From JACJYC01 sp964558465 (lineage in GTDB: Bacteria; Bacteroidota; Bacteroidia; Chitinophagales; Saprospiraceae): a stretch of DNA of 64,000 nt. Under the pieces are notes generated by a model. That model was not told the origin of the DNA. It did no database searches and saw only the letters and a program-made list of their open reading frames with translations. The stretch lies in contig CAZLEF010000022.1 of the NCBI GenBank assembly GCA_964558465.1, positions 1-64,000 of the forward strand. The letters are read 5' to 3'. This document shows positions 34,050 to 42,800 of the stretch, piece after piece; the stretch's first letter is position 1; each line of letters begins with the position of its first letter. A program made the position numbers and the translations under genes.

Positions 34050-34104
34050 AGAAACGTGTTTGATAAAGGTTTGTAAAGGAATCGGGTTTGGCAATCCCGA
34101 AAAA

Positions 34105-35100
34105 TTATTTGTTGCCTTTGATCAGGTAGCTGCCGCTGGTGGCGCCGCCGATCTGGCCATGTGTGCTTTGCTGGGAAGTAGTAGCGCTGTTGTTGGCATC
34201 AAGCGCTGCGATATTTTCTTCGAAACGGCAACCGGACAGGATGGTTTCGCAAGCGCCTTTGCCCCTGCGGTTGTCATAAGTGCCTGCCCCGCGAACCATG
34301 GAAGAGTTATTGATGAAGGTGCAGGTCATGACCATCGGGCGGGTTTCGCCATTGTTAACCATGTTATAGATGCTGGCGCCGTAGTTGGCCATATTCATTT
34401 CGAAGTGGCAGTTGCGGATCTGAGGCGTGCAGCGGCCGTCGGCGCCGTCGTTGTAGATTGCACCGCCGTCCATATGAGCTTTATTCTGGCGGAATTCACA
34501 GTTGATGATGACCGGGCTGCATTTTTGAGCTCCTGCGCTGTTGAACATTGCAGCGCCCCAGTTGGCCTGGTTGTCGGTGAAGACGCAATTGCGAATGGTG
34601 GGAGAGGCTGCTTCGTTGTACAGACCAGCGCCGCTGGTGCTGGCTTCGCCGGTTTTGCCGATCGCATCAGACATGCCTTCGGAGATGGTGAAACCGTCCA
34701 GGATGGTTTGATTCGTTACATTTTTGATGGTAACTACGGTGTAAACATTGTCCGTGAGGAGGTTTTTCGATCCGATATTTCCGCTGAGGATCGTACGGTT
34801 GGCGCCGATGTTGCGCTCGTTCAGGCTGGTTTCGAAACCTGCGAATCCGCCGTAGAGGGCTACACCTTCAGGAAGCTGGAAGGTAGCGGTGCGATCGGTA
34901 CCTTGCGTAGGCGTATAAATACCGGTTGCGACCCAGATCTCATCGCCTGCTTTTGCAACTGAAAGTGCCTGCTGAGGGTTGCTGAAGGCGCTTGCCCAGG
35001 AACTCCCGTTGCCGGAACCGCCTTCTTTTACGTGGAGAACTCTTGCATGTAGCGGGAAACACACAATCGCCAATACCCAGATTGCCAAACCTTTTTTCAC
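34105..35100 (-). CDS. Secreted right-handed beta-helix repeat protein
   Basis: A 331-residue exported protein. After a signal (GLAIWVLAIVCFPLHA) it opens with a GGSGNGSSWASAFSNPQQAL module, common at the start of Bacteroidota polymorphic-outer-membrane-protein-like adhesins, then runs through beta-helix coils marked by SPTIRNCVFTDNQANWGAAMFN, PVIINCEFRQNKAHMDGGAIYN, TPQIRNCHFEMNMANYGASIYN, MVMTCTFINNSSMVRGAGTYDN and CETILSGCRFEENIA. Each coil has a cysteine ladder position. The start is the GTG at 35100, the only one giving a signal peptide. No T9SS C-terminal sorting domain is seen, so its surface attachment is unclear. Confidence 0.78.
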   Translation of the reverse strand: MKKGLAIWVLAIVCFPLHARVLHVKEGGSGNGSSWASAFSNPQQALSVAKAGDEIWVATGIYTPTQGTDRTATFQLPEGVALYGGFAGFETSLNERNIGANRTILSGNIGSKNLLTDNVYTVVTIKNVTNQTILDGFTISEGMSDAIGKTGEASTSGAGLYNEAASPTIRNCVFTDNQANWGAAMFNSAGAQKCSPVIINCEFRQNKAHMDGGAIYNDGADGRCTPQIRNCHFEMNMANYGASIYNMVNNGETRPMVMTCTFINNSSMVRGAGTYDNRRGKGACETILSGCRFEENIAALDANNSATTSQQSTHGQIGGATSGSYLIKGNK

Positions 35101-35820
35101 GATGTCTCTTTTTGAAGTTGGATTTTGAAAAACGGAATCCTCACGTTCTCCCGGCAGCGTTGCAAAAAGCAAGCCAAAAAGGCCCTTTGCGCTGCGGATG
35201 AAGCGATCAAAAAGAAAGGCAAAACACTCTTGGGTATGTTCTTAGAGTTTATCAGGCTCTAAGGACACGGGATTGTTGATTGTCAAATAATAAATCTCAG
35301 GCCGGATCACTCCGGCAAAAACAAAATTGGGATTGAAAACAGTATCAATATGGCTTTCAGGGTTGTGCCGTTGGGGACGGCGTTTTTGTAAAAGACGATT
35401 GCAATTGGATGGAAAAGGGATTGTAAAAAACAACTAAACAAAACTTTCTTGGATTGTAGTGCAATAATAGGGCGTTATTTCTTATCCGCCAAATTTTTTT
35501 TCAAGGAATTTTGATAAGAATTTTGATATGGTACGGTTTTGTGAGAATCCGGTCTGTTTTTTGGAAGAAAGGTATTTTTGATCTAAAAATCGGCCGGTTT
35601 TGAATCAAAATTGAAATTAATACGTATCTTTCGGCAGAGAAAGTGTCCTTATCCCCCCTTATTTGAACGATGCCGAAGGCTGTGCCGGGAGGCGTCCTTT
35701 GCTGAGGCTAATCTGCTGAATCAACCGGAATACTGTTGTAGTTCATAAAATTATTTGTTGTTAAACATTTTGCGTTTAACAGGAAATAACTACTTTTCGG
35801 AAATCCTAAATATTTATACC
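35101..35820. other. 720-bp divergent intergenic region, AT-rich in the middle
   Basis: No convincing gene. It holds small stems at 35241-35263 (cttagag/ctctaag) and 35301-35316 (gccgga/tccggc), an AT-rich stretch at about 35440-35640, and a weak promoter-like pair TTTG (35599) and TATCTTTC (35635-35642, plus strand). It separates the beta-helix gene (minus) from the T9SS cassette (plus). Confidence 0.6.
35760..35798 (+). promoter_or_regulatory. Candidate promoter with palindrome for the T9SS cassette
   Basis: TTTG at 35769-35772, an 18-bp spacer, then TACTTTTC at 35791-35798 (one mismatch to TANNTTTG). A 7-bp inverted repeat gttaaac/gtttaac (35760-35766 and 35774-35780) brackets the TTTG element and could be an operator. 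Confidence 0.45.
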
Positions 35821-36933
35821 ATGAACGTTCATTACATATCCCAAAAACACATGCATTTGAACGCCTTAAAAAAGTACAACGTTTTGAAACAGATTTACTT
35901 GCTCCTGGCCCTTGGCTTTGTTTGCACACTTAGCGCGCAGGATATCCATTACACCCAATTCTACAATGCACCCTTCACCCTGAGCCCTGGCCTGACCGGT
36001 ATTTTCGGCGGGGACGTCAGGCTAACCGGCAATTTCCGGAACCAATGGCGGCGGGTTCCGGTGGATTATTCGACCTTCTCCGCAGCCGTCGATATGAAAT
36101 TCATCAACCGGACGGCCAGAAAAGATTTTTTCTCTGCCGGCCTGTCCTTCAACCGCGACCAGGCGGGTTATTCCAAACTTCAACTGGTCAACCTCGGTCT
36201 GAACGGGTCCTATACCTATCTTCTGGAAGATAACTTCTTCGGCACGATCGGGGCCCAGCTCGGCGTGAACAGTCGCAGGTTCAAAACCGGCGCCCTGACC
36301 TTTGATGAACAATTCGACCCCTATCAGGGGGTGTACGTTCCCGGGTCGCCTACCGGAGAGATTTTCCCGTCTACCAGCAATTTTTTCCTGGATTTTGCCC
36401 TGGGCATCAATTTCAGGCTTCAGTCAATCGACCGGTTCGAGCTGGTTGACCGCCTTGTCAAACGCTCCAAACTCGATTTCGGCGTCGGCCTCTTTCACCT
36501 CAACCGGCCGGATCAAAGTTTTTTTGAAGACGAAAAGGTCAAACTTCCCATGCGCCTCAGCCCTTATATCATGGGCGTACTGCAATTGGGCCGGAGCCTC
36601 GACCTTGCCGGCAATATCTATGCACAGTTTCAGAATCCGTACCAGGAGTACCTTGGCATGCTGGGACTGAACATCCATATCAGCCGCACCCTGGGCAAAC
36701 AATTTGCTGTTCAACCCGGAATCGGGTACCGCTTCAACGACGCTTTCGGAGATGCCTGGATACCCAACATCCAGGCAACCTATAATAATTGGCGCCTTGG
36801 TTTCAATTATGACCTCAACCGGTCGGACTTCAAAATAGCTACGGATCGGCGCGGCGGACCGGAGGTGTCCCTTCAATACCTCTTTAAGCGAGTCAGACCT
36901 TTGCCTTATTTTAAATTCTGTCCGCTTATCTGA
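35821..36933 (+). CDS. PorP/SprF-family type IX secretion membrane protein
   Basis: A 370-residue outer-membrane barrel of the PorP/SprF family, which helps display T9SS cargo with type B C-terminal domains. Signal QIYLLLALGFVCTLSAQ, then the family hallmark QDIHYTQFYNAPFTLSPGLTGIF and NFRNQWRRVPVDYSTFSAAVDM. Further strands include LGLNGSYTYLLEDNFFGTIGAQLGVNSRRF and FAVQPGIGYRFNDAF, and it ends GGPEVSLQYLFKR. The ATG at 35821 or 35851 is the likely start; an upstream TTG at 35755 lies before the promoter-like elements. It is the first gene of a three- or four-gene cassette with the OmpA-like protein and the giant adhesin. Confidence 0.9.
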   Translation: MNVHYISQKHMHLNALKKYNVLKQIYLLLALGFVCTLSAQDIHYTQFYNAPFTLSPGLTGIFGGDVRLTGNFRNQWRRVPVDYSTFSAAVDMKFINRTARKDFFSAGLSFNRDQAGYSKLQLVNLGLNGSYTYLLEDNFFGTIGAQLGVNSRRFKTGALTFDEQFDPYQGVYVPGSPTGEIFPSTSNFFLDFALGINFRLQSIDRFELVDRLVKRSKLDFGVGLFHLNRPDQSFFEDEKVKLPMRLSPYIMGVLQLGRSLDLAGNIYAQFQNPYQEYLGMLGLNIHISRTLGKQFAVQPGIGYRFNDAFGDAWIPNIQATYNNWRLGFNYDLNRSDFKIATDRRGGPEVSLQYLFKRVRPLPYFKFCPLI

Positions 36934-36963
36934 TCGAGTCCGGTTTACCGTTTTTCTCACTGC

Positions 36964-39726
36964 ATGGATAACAAGGTTATGAAACAATACATTTATTTGA
37001 TCCTGTTTTTAACAATCAGTCTGCAAACAGGTTTCTCCCAGACACTTGACCAATGGATCAAGGCAGGCGACCGGGCTTCCGCTTCCGCCGACTACTATGC
37101 CGCTTTTCGTTACTATGAAATAGCGCTTGAATTCGACTCCACCAGGATGGACGTATGGAATCAGTACGCTGAATCCGCCAGGCGTTTTGACGCCTATAAC
37201 AAAGCGGCCCTCGCCTACCAGCGGGTCGTCAACTCCCCCCAGGCCCGGAATTTCCCGAAAGCCGCCTTCTGGCTGGCCGTCTGCAAACAAAAATTAGGGG
37301 ATTACCAGGGGTCGAAAGACCTCTTCCAGCAATACCTCGATGATCAGCCCGACGCTTCGGACACCGATAAAAAAGCTGCCGTAAAAGGCATCGCCGACTG
37401 CCTTTGGGCCGACTCCATCGCCCAACACAAAACAGAGATCGTCATTGTCAACCTTGGCGACAAGGTCAACTCGGCTTATTCCGACGTCGGACCAGCTTTC
37501 AGAGGCGATGAACTGTATTATTCTTCCTTTAAATTCATCAATGAAAGGGATACGGCCAACCCGCCGCGAACCTATTTCAAAATTCTCAAATCGCTGGAAG
37601 GCGCAGAAGGCCAACCCATCCCCGAACTCACCCTCAAAGAAGGCATTCACGCAGCGCATACTTCTTTCAGTCCGGATAATTCAATGGTCTATTATACCCT
37701 TTGCGAGTATAAAGAAGACAACGAAATCCGTTGCGATCTTTACAGAAGCCCCGTTTCGACGGATGGAAAATGGGGCGCCCCTGAAAAACTGCCGATCAAC
37801 CTCGACGGGTTTACTTCCACACACCCGAGCATCGGCGTTAACGGACTTACGGGCCAGGAAGTACTTTATTTCTCTTCCAACCGGCCGGGAGGCAAAGGCA
37901 GGCTTGACCTCTGGTACAGTCTCCTGGACGAAGAAGGTAAACCCGGTCAGCCGTTGCCCCTTGATCCGCTCAATACCGAAGAAAACGACGCCACGCCTTT
38001 CTGGTATACACCGACACAAACCTTGTATTTCAGTACGGAAGGCCGCCGGACGCTGGGTGGCTTCGATATATACCAGAGCAATTATCTCGGCGATCACTGG
38101 TCGGACCCGCAACACCTGGGGATTCCGGTCAACTCCAGTTACGACGACCAGTATTTTACCCTCAATACCTACGGTTACCTCGCTTACCTCGCTTCCAGAA
38201 GGCCGCATCAGGATGCCATCTACTGGGATGATTCCAAAGATGCCTGCTGTTTCGATCTGTATTATCAGCAAAGGGATGTGCTGGTGCTGGATGTTTTTAC
38301 TTTCAATAACCTGGACAAATCCCCCTTGCCGGGCACTTTGGTTGAATTGATCGAAATATTGCCCGACGGCGAGGAAAAACTGGTCAGCAAATTGTACAAC
38401 AAGGACGGCAATGATTTCTTTTTTCCGCTCGAAAGGGGTAAAAAATACAAGGTCAGGGGAAGCAAGGAAGAGTTTACCCCCGATATGGCCGTTATCGATA
38501 CCAATGACCCTCAATACAAGGATAAAACGAGGATCCGGCAGGATCTTTACCTGGATCCCGGCATCCGGCTTGATGTTTTGACCTTCAAGAGCATTGACTC
38601 CCTTGCGCTGAACGGCGCCACGGTTGAAGTGGTCGAACTGGGGCCGGACGGCGATATCCCCGTTGGAATCGTTGAAAATACCCCTGGCAATCATTCGGAG
38701 TTTGTGGTGAAAAGGGGCAAACGATATGTGATCAAGGGCACCCGCCCCGGATTTATCGGCCCGGTTTACGACACGTTGGATCTCACAGATCCCAAATGGA
38801 ATGACATTCCCAGGGTTGAACGCCGTTTGTATTTCCCGCAGACCCTGGAAATCCTGGTTTACGATGGCAAAACCCGCGCACCGCTGTCCGGCGTTACGGT
38901 GGAATTGATGAACATTGTTCCGGAGGGGCTGGATTCCCTGTCCAACAAGACCAATTTTGAAGGCAACAGATTTGAATGGAGCCCTATTGACCTGGGTAAA
39001 AAATACTTCGCCAGGGCTTCCCGGCCCGGGTATATCCCCTTTGCCGACGATCTGGTCATCACCGAAAAGGATATCGTTGACAATGAAGGGAAAATCACGA
39101 TCGAGATCGAACTGGAGCGGAAGCCCATTGCAGAGATGCTTCCCCTCTCTCTGTATTACGACAATGACTATCCCGACCCGCGTACCTTGCTGATCACGAC
39201 AACCAAGGAATATGTGGAGACGTATGAAGTGTATTACAGCAAAAAGGACACCTTCATGGCCGAGTTCACAAAAGGGATGTCGGATCAGGAGAAATTTGTG
39301 ACCTCCACCCGTTTCGGCGACTTCTTCGACCGGGACGTCAAAGGCGGCAGGGACAACCTGGACCTGTTTGCAGAAGAATTGTTGCTCCCGTTGCAGGAAG
39401 GATCCGATGTTGTTCTGACCCTGATGGGGTACGCCAGCCCCCGGGCTACGGCGCCTTATAATTTCAACCTGAGCAAACGGAGGATCGATTGTGTGAAAAA
39501 TTATTTTGAAAGATACCAGACCGGCGTATTTCTGCCGTATTTGTCATCCGGCAAATTGCGCTTTAAGGAAGAGCCTTTCGGCGAATCCACCGCCAATCTG
39601 GAGGAGGTCAGCGACGCGTTGAATGACCCGCGCAATTCGGTTTACAGCATCCGGGCCTCGGTTGAAAGACGGGTCGATATCAAAAACATTGAAATCAAGA
39701 CCAAGGATCTCAGCGGTAAACAATGA
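36964..39726 (+). CDS. PorE-like TPR / propeller / carboxypeptidase-regulatory / OmpA protein
   Basis: A 920-residue periplasmic, outer-membrane-associated protein with the PorE architecture. After a signal (ILFLTISLQTGFSQ) come TPR helices (about 25-135), a PD40-type propeller (VGPAFRGDELYYSS, TSFSPDNSMVYYTLCEY, VLYFSSNRPGGKGRLDLWYS; about 160-430), three carboxypeptidase-regulatory-like beta-sandwiches each opening with VLxVxTFxxxDxxPLxGxxVEL-type text (about 437, 535 and 635), and an OmpA-like C-terminus (LTLMGYASPRA, YNFNLSKRRIDCVKNYF). The Asp that contacts mDAP in OmpA is Ala here, but the Arg is kept. Probably links the T9SS adhesin apparatus to the cell wall. An alternative start is 36979. 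Confidence 0.85.
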   Translation: MDNKVMKQYIYLILFLTISLQTGFSQTLDQWIKAGDRASASADYYAAFRYYEIALEFDSTRMDVWNQYAESARRFDAYNKAALAYQRVVNSPQARNFPKAAFWLAVCKQKLGDYQGSKDLFQQYLDDQPDASDTDKKAAVKGIADCLWADSIAQHKTEIVIVNLGDKVNSAYSDVGPAFRGDELYYSSFKFINERDTANPPRTYFKILKSLEGAEGQPIPELTLKEGIHAAHTSFSPDNSMVYYTLCEYKEDNEIRCDLYRSPVSTDGKWGAPEKLPINLDGFTSTHPSIGVNGLTGQEVLYFSSNRPGGKGRLDLWYSLLDEEGKPGQPLPLDPLNTEENDATPFWYTPTQTLYFSTEGRRTLGGFDIYQSNYLGDHWSDPQHLGIPVNSSYDDQYFTLNTYGYLAYLASRRPHQDAIYWDDSKDACCFDLYYQQRDVLVLDVFTFNNLDKSPLPGTLVELIEILPDGEEKLVSKLYNKDGNDFFFPLERGKKYKVRGSKEEFTPDMAVIDTNDPQYKDKTRIRQDLYLDPGIRLDVLTFKSIDSLALNGATVEVVELGPDGDIPVGIVENTPGNHSEFVVKRGKRYVIKGTRPGFIGPVYDTLDLTDPKWNDIPRVERRLYFPQTLEILVYDGKTRAPLSGVTVELMNIVPEGLDSLSNKTNFEGNRFEWSPIDLGKKYFARASRPGYIPFADDLVITEKDIVDNEGKITIEIELERKPIAEMLPLSLYYDNDYPDPRTLLITTTKEYVETYEVYYSKKDTFMAEFTKGMSDQEKFVTSTRFGDFFDRDVKGGRDNLDLFAEELLLPLQEGSDVVLTLMGYASPRATAPYNFNLSKRRIDCVKNYFERYQTGVFLPYLSSGKLRFKEEPFGESTANLEEVSDALNDPRNSVYSIRASVERRVDIKNIEIKTKDLSGKQ

Positions 39727-39829
39727 ACCGGCCAGGGTCTTGCATATGGCATATACTATGACGAAATCATTCCATAAACATATTGTTCACGGCTTCCGGT
39801 TCGAATGGTTGCCGTGCCTAAACCATACC

Positions 39830-42800
39830 ATGATGAAACGCATTCATACCCGGAAACAGCTTTTTAATGCGGGCCTGTTCGCAATCATTGCGGCCGTTTC
39901 TCTTTGCCTGAGTCACGACCTGAATGCGGAAGGCACCCGTCAATTAGCCCCGACAGGGCCCGGCGACATTGTCATGCTGGAAACCAACAGCCCGGCGTTT
40001 GGCAATTTTGCCGCCTTTGACGGTCCGGAAGACGGCCGGCTTTTTATCACCATCCACGACCCCGGTGAAGTGGTTTTCCTGGGGTTGTCGCCCGAATACA
40101 ATGATCTCGGCGCTCCGTTTGGCCCGCTGAGCTTCAGCCAGTACCGGTTCAGGATCAAAAAACTGGTGCAGGGCAGCCCCGATCCGATCGTGCACGGCCC
40201 ATTTACCATCAGCAATACGAATGCCAACGTCACCAACTGGAACCAGGCCCAGTTTGGTTCCTATAACGTAACGGCCACTTCCGGCGGCCAGCTGATCTAT
40301 CAGTTTGCACCCGGTTCGGCAGGGGATTATTACATCGAATTCACTGATTTTGCCAGTGATAACGACCCCAAGGTAATGATCGGATTGTGGGACATCACGG
40401 TCACCTCCGGCGGAACCCCGGTCAACGGCCGGGTTTGGTCCAAAAACTGGGCTTTCCGTACACCGAGGGTCACCGGCGACCAATACCCGGAATGCGGTTG
40501 GGATCGCCCCTTCAACGGAACCCTGTATTCTTATACCACCGACGGATTTGTCTCCAAAATCGATTTTCAGAACTCCGGCTTCCAGGGTCTTTCATTTAAC
40601 GTAGCCTTTAACAGCCAGGGCCCCGGTGATTCGGAAGACCTGGTCGAGAAACGCAAGTCCGTTGAAAATGCCAACGCGACCGGCGCTGCAGCTGAACATA
40701 AAATTTTCTTGTCGGAACCCGACCCCCTGGTTTTCCCCGACGGTCAGTGCGGCCAGATCATCGCAAGTTCCACTTTCAAATGCATCGACCCGAACAGTTT
40801 TTGCCTGGATGTGGGCGTTTCGAAGCCGGGCCAGGTTGAAATTTATCTTGATTTTGATCGCAACGGCGTATTTGATCCCGGCACACAGGACGTCAACTTG
40901 GTCTATACCTTCGGACCCAATGAACTTTCGGCTTGTGTGCCCTGGAATGGTTTGCGGGGCGACAGCACCTCCGTGGCCTTCGGCGATACCATCAATCTTC
41001 TGTTCTATTATTCACAAGGGGTGCAGCATTGGGCCGTTTACGACGGTGAATTTATGAAAAACGGCTTTTGTGTTGAAGCCGTCAGGCCGACCTGCGGAAG
41101 CCTGACCACGGATATCTTGTATTGGGATGACCGCAATATCCTCGAGGATCCGGGAACCGGCCAACCCAAAGACGGCCGGAACGGCTGCGCCTGCGGCAAC
41201 GGATGCCGCACCTGGACGACCTTCGATTCCAATCCGGGCATCGGCAACTGCAGCAATATCGATGATGATAAAACGACCGGTTACGGCGACAAAAGCACCC
41301 TCAATACCTGGTGGTATGCCAATATCGTTTTTGAACAAAGGGTCAATATCCCTTTATTGGCCTGCCAGATCTCAGCGGAAGACGACAGCATTTGTGTCGG
41401 ACAAACCACCTTGTTTGAGGCGGCTGTTTCCGGTACTTCCACCAGTTATACCTTCCAGTGGACCGGGCCGGATGGATTTACCTCAAATACCGCCTCGACA
41501 GGGCCCATCAGCGCTCCGGGCGAATACTGCGTAACGGTCACCGATGAGTTCGGGTGCTTTTCTGTCTGTTGCCAGGAATTGGTCCGGAACGACAGCCCCG
41601 TCCTGACCGCTGTTGGAACCAATGCGACCTGTGTGGCCGCATCCGATGGAATTATCTCCGCCTCCGCTTCCGGGGGATCCGGTAATTATGAATTCAGCCT
41701 GGACGGCGGGCCTTTTCAGCCGGACGGATTTTTTCCCGGCGTCGGCGCAGGTCTCCATACAGTGGTTGTCATTGACGAAATGGCCTGTCCCGACACCCTT
41801 GAAGTGGTGGTGGACGCCGATTTTGATATTGATATCACTTACCCCGATACCCTCGTCGTGTGCATCGGCGAATCGGCACAGATCCTGCCTGCAGGAAATA
41901 CAGCGGGGCTTTTCTTCAACTGGACTCCCCAGCAAGGCTTGAACAATCCTGCGGTTGCGGACCCGGTAGTTACTCCGCTGACCAATACTTTGTATACGGT
42001 TACCATCGGCCTCGTGGATGTCCCCGACTGCCAGATACAGCAGCAGGTCTATGTTTCCGTTACGCCGCCCATCGGCCTTTCCGTTGACGGCGATTTAACG
42101 ACCTGTGAAGCTGAAACGACCCTGACCGCAACCACCGCGGCTCCGGCAGAGATCGCCTGGTATGATGCCGGAGGCATTCTGATAGGGGACCAGCCTTCGA
42201 TCACCCTACCCGTTTCGGGAATCTCCAATATCAGCGTCATTGCTACCGATCCGGGCGGTTGCCAGGATACGATACCCCTGACCATCAGCGGCGGCCCCGC
42301 AGACGTGATCGTACCGGATACTGCAGCCGTATGCCTTGGAGAAGAAATTGACCTGACCGTTGTCAACCAGGATCCGAACGATGTACTGACCTACCAGTGG
42401 ACCCCGGCCAACCTCTTCGCCGGCGGAACGGATACGGCCAGCCCGGATTATATTGAAACGGTCGGCCCCAATACCGTGTATGTTTCCATCAGCAACCAGT
42501 TCGGATGTCTTTATGAAGACTCTGTTCATGTTGCCGTCATCGACACGGCTATCAGCCTGAGTTTTACAAGTGAAGTCCAGTGCGACGGCACAACCGTTAT
42601 TTTTACCAATACCAGCACCGACGCCTTCGGCTATTTATGGTTGTTTGGCGACGGAACCACCAGTACCGACGCGAATCCCGTCCACCTGTACCCAGGGCCG
42701 GGCGCTTATACCGTAACCCTCACCACGGTTTACGATGTGGATTGTGTTACCCCGTTCAGCACAACGATTGTGGTGGAACTCCCGGAATTGGTGGCTGATT

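Noticed and set aside
35242..35433. Small minus-strand gene of 63 codons in the 720-bp spacer
   Set aside because: No promoter box, no recognisable motif, AT-driven composition; better explained as non-coding.
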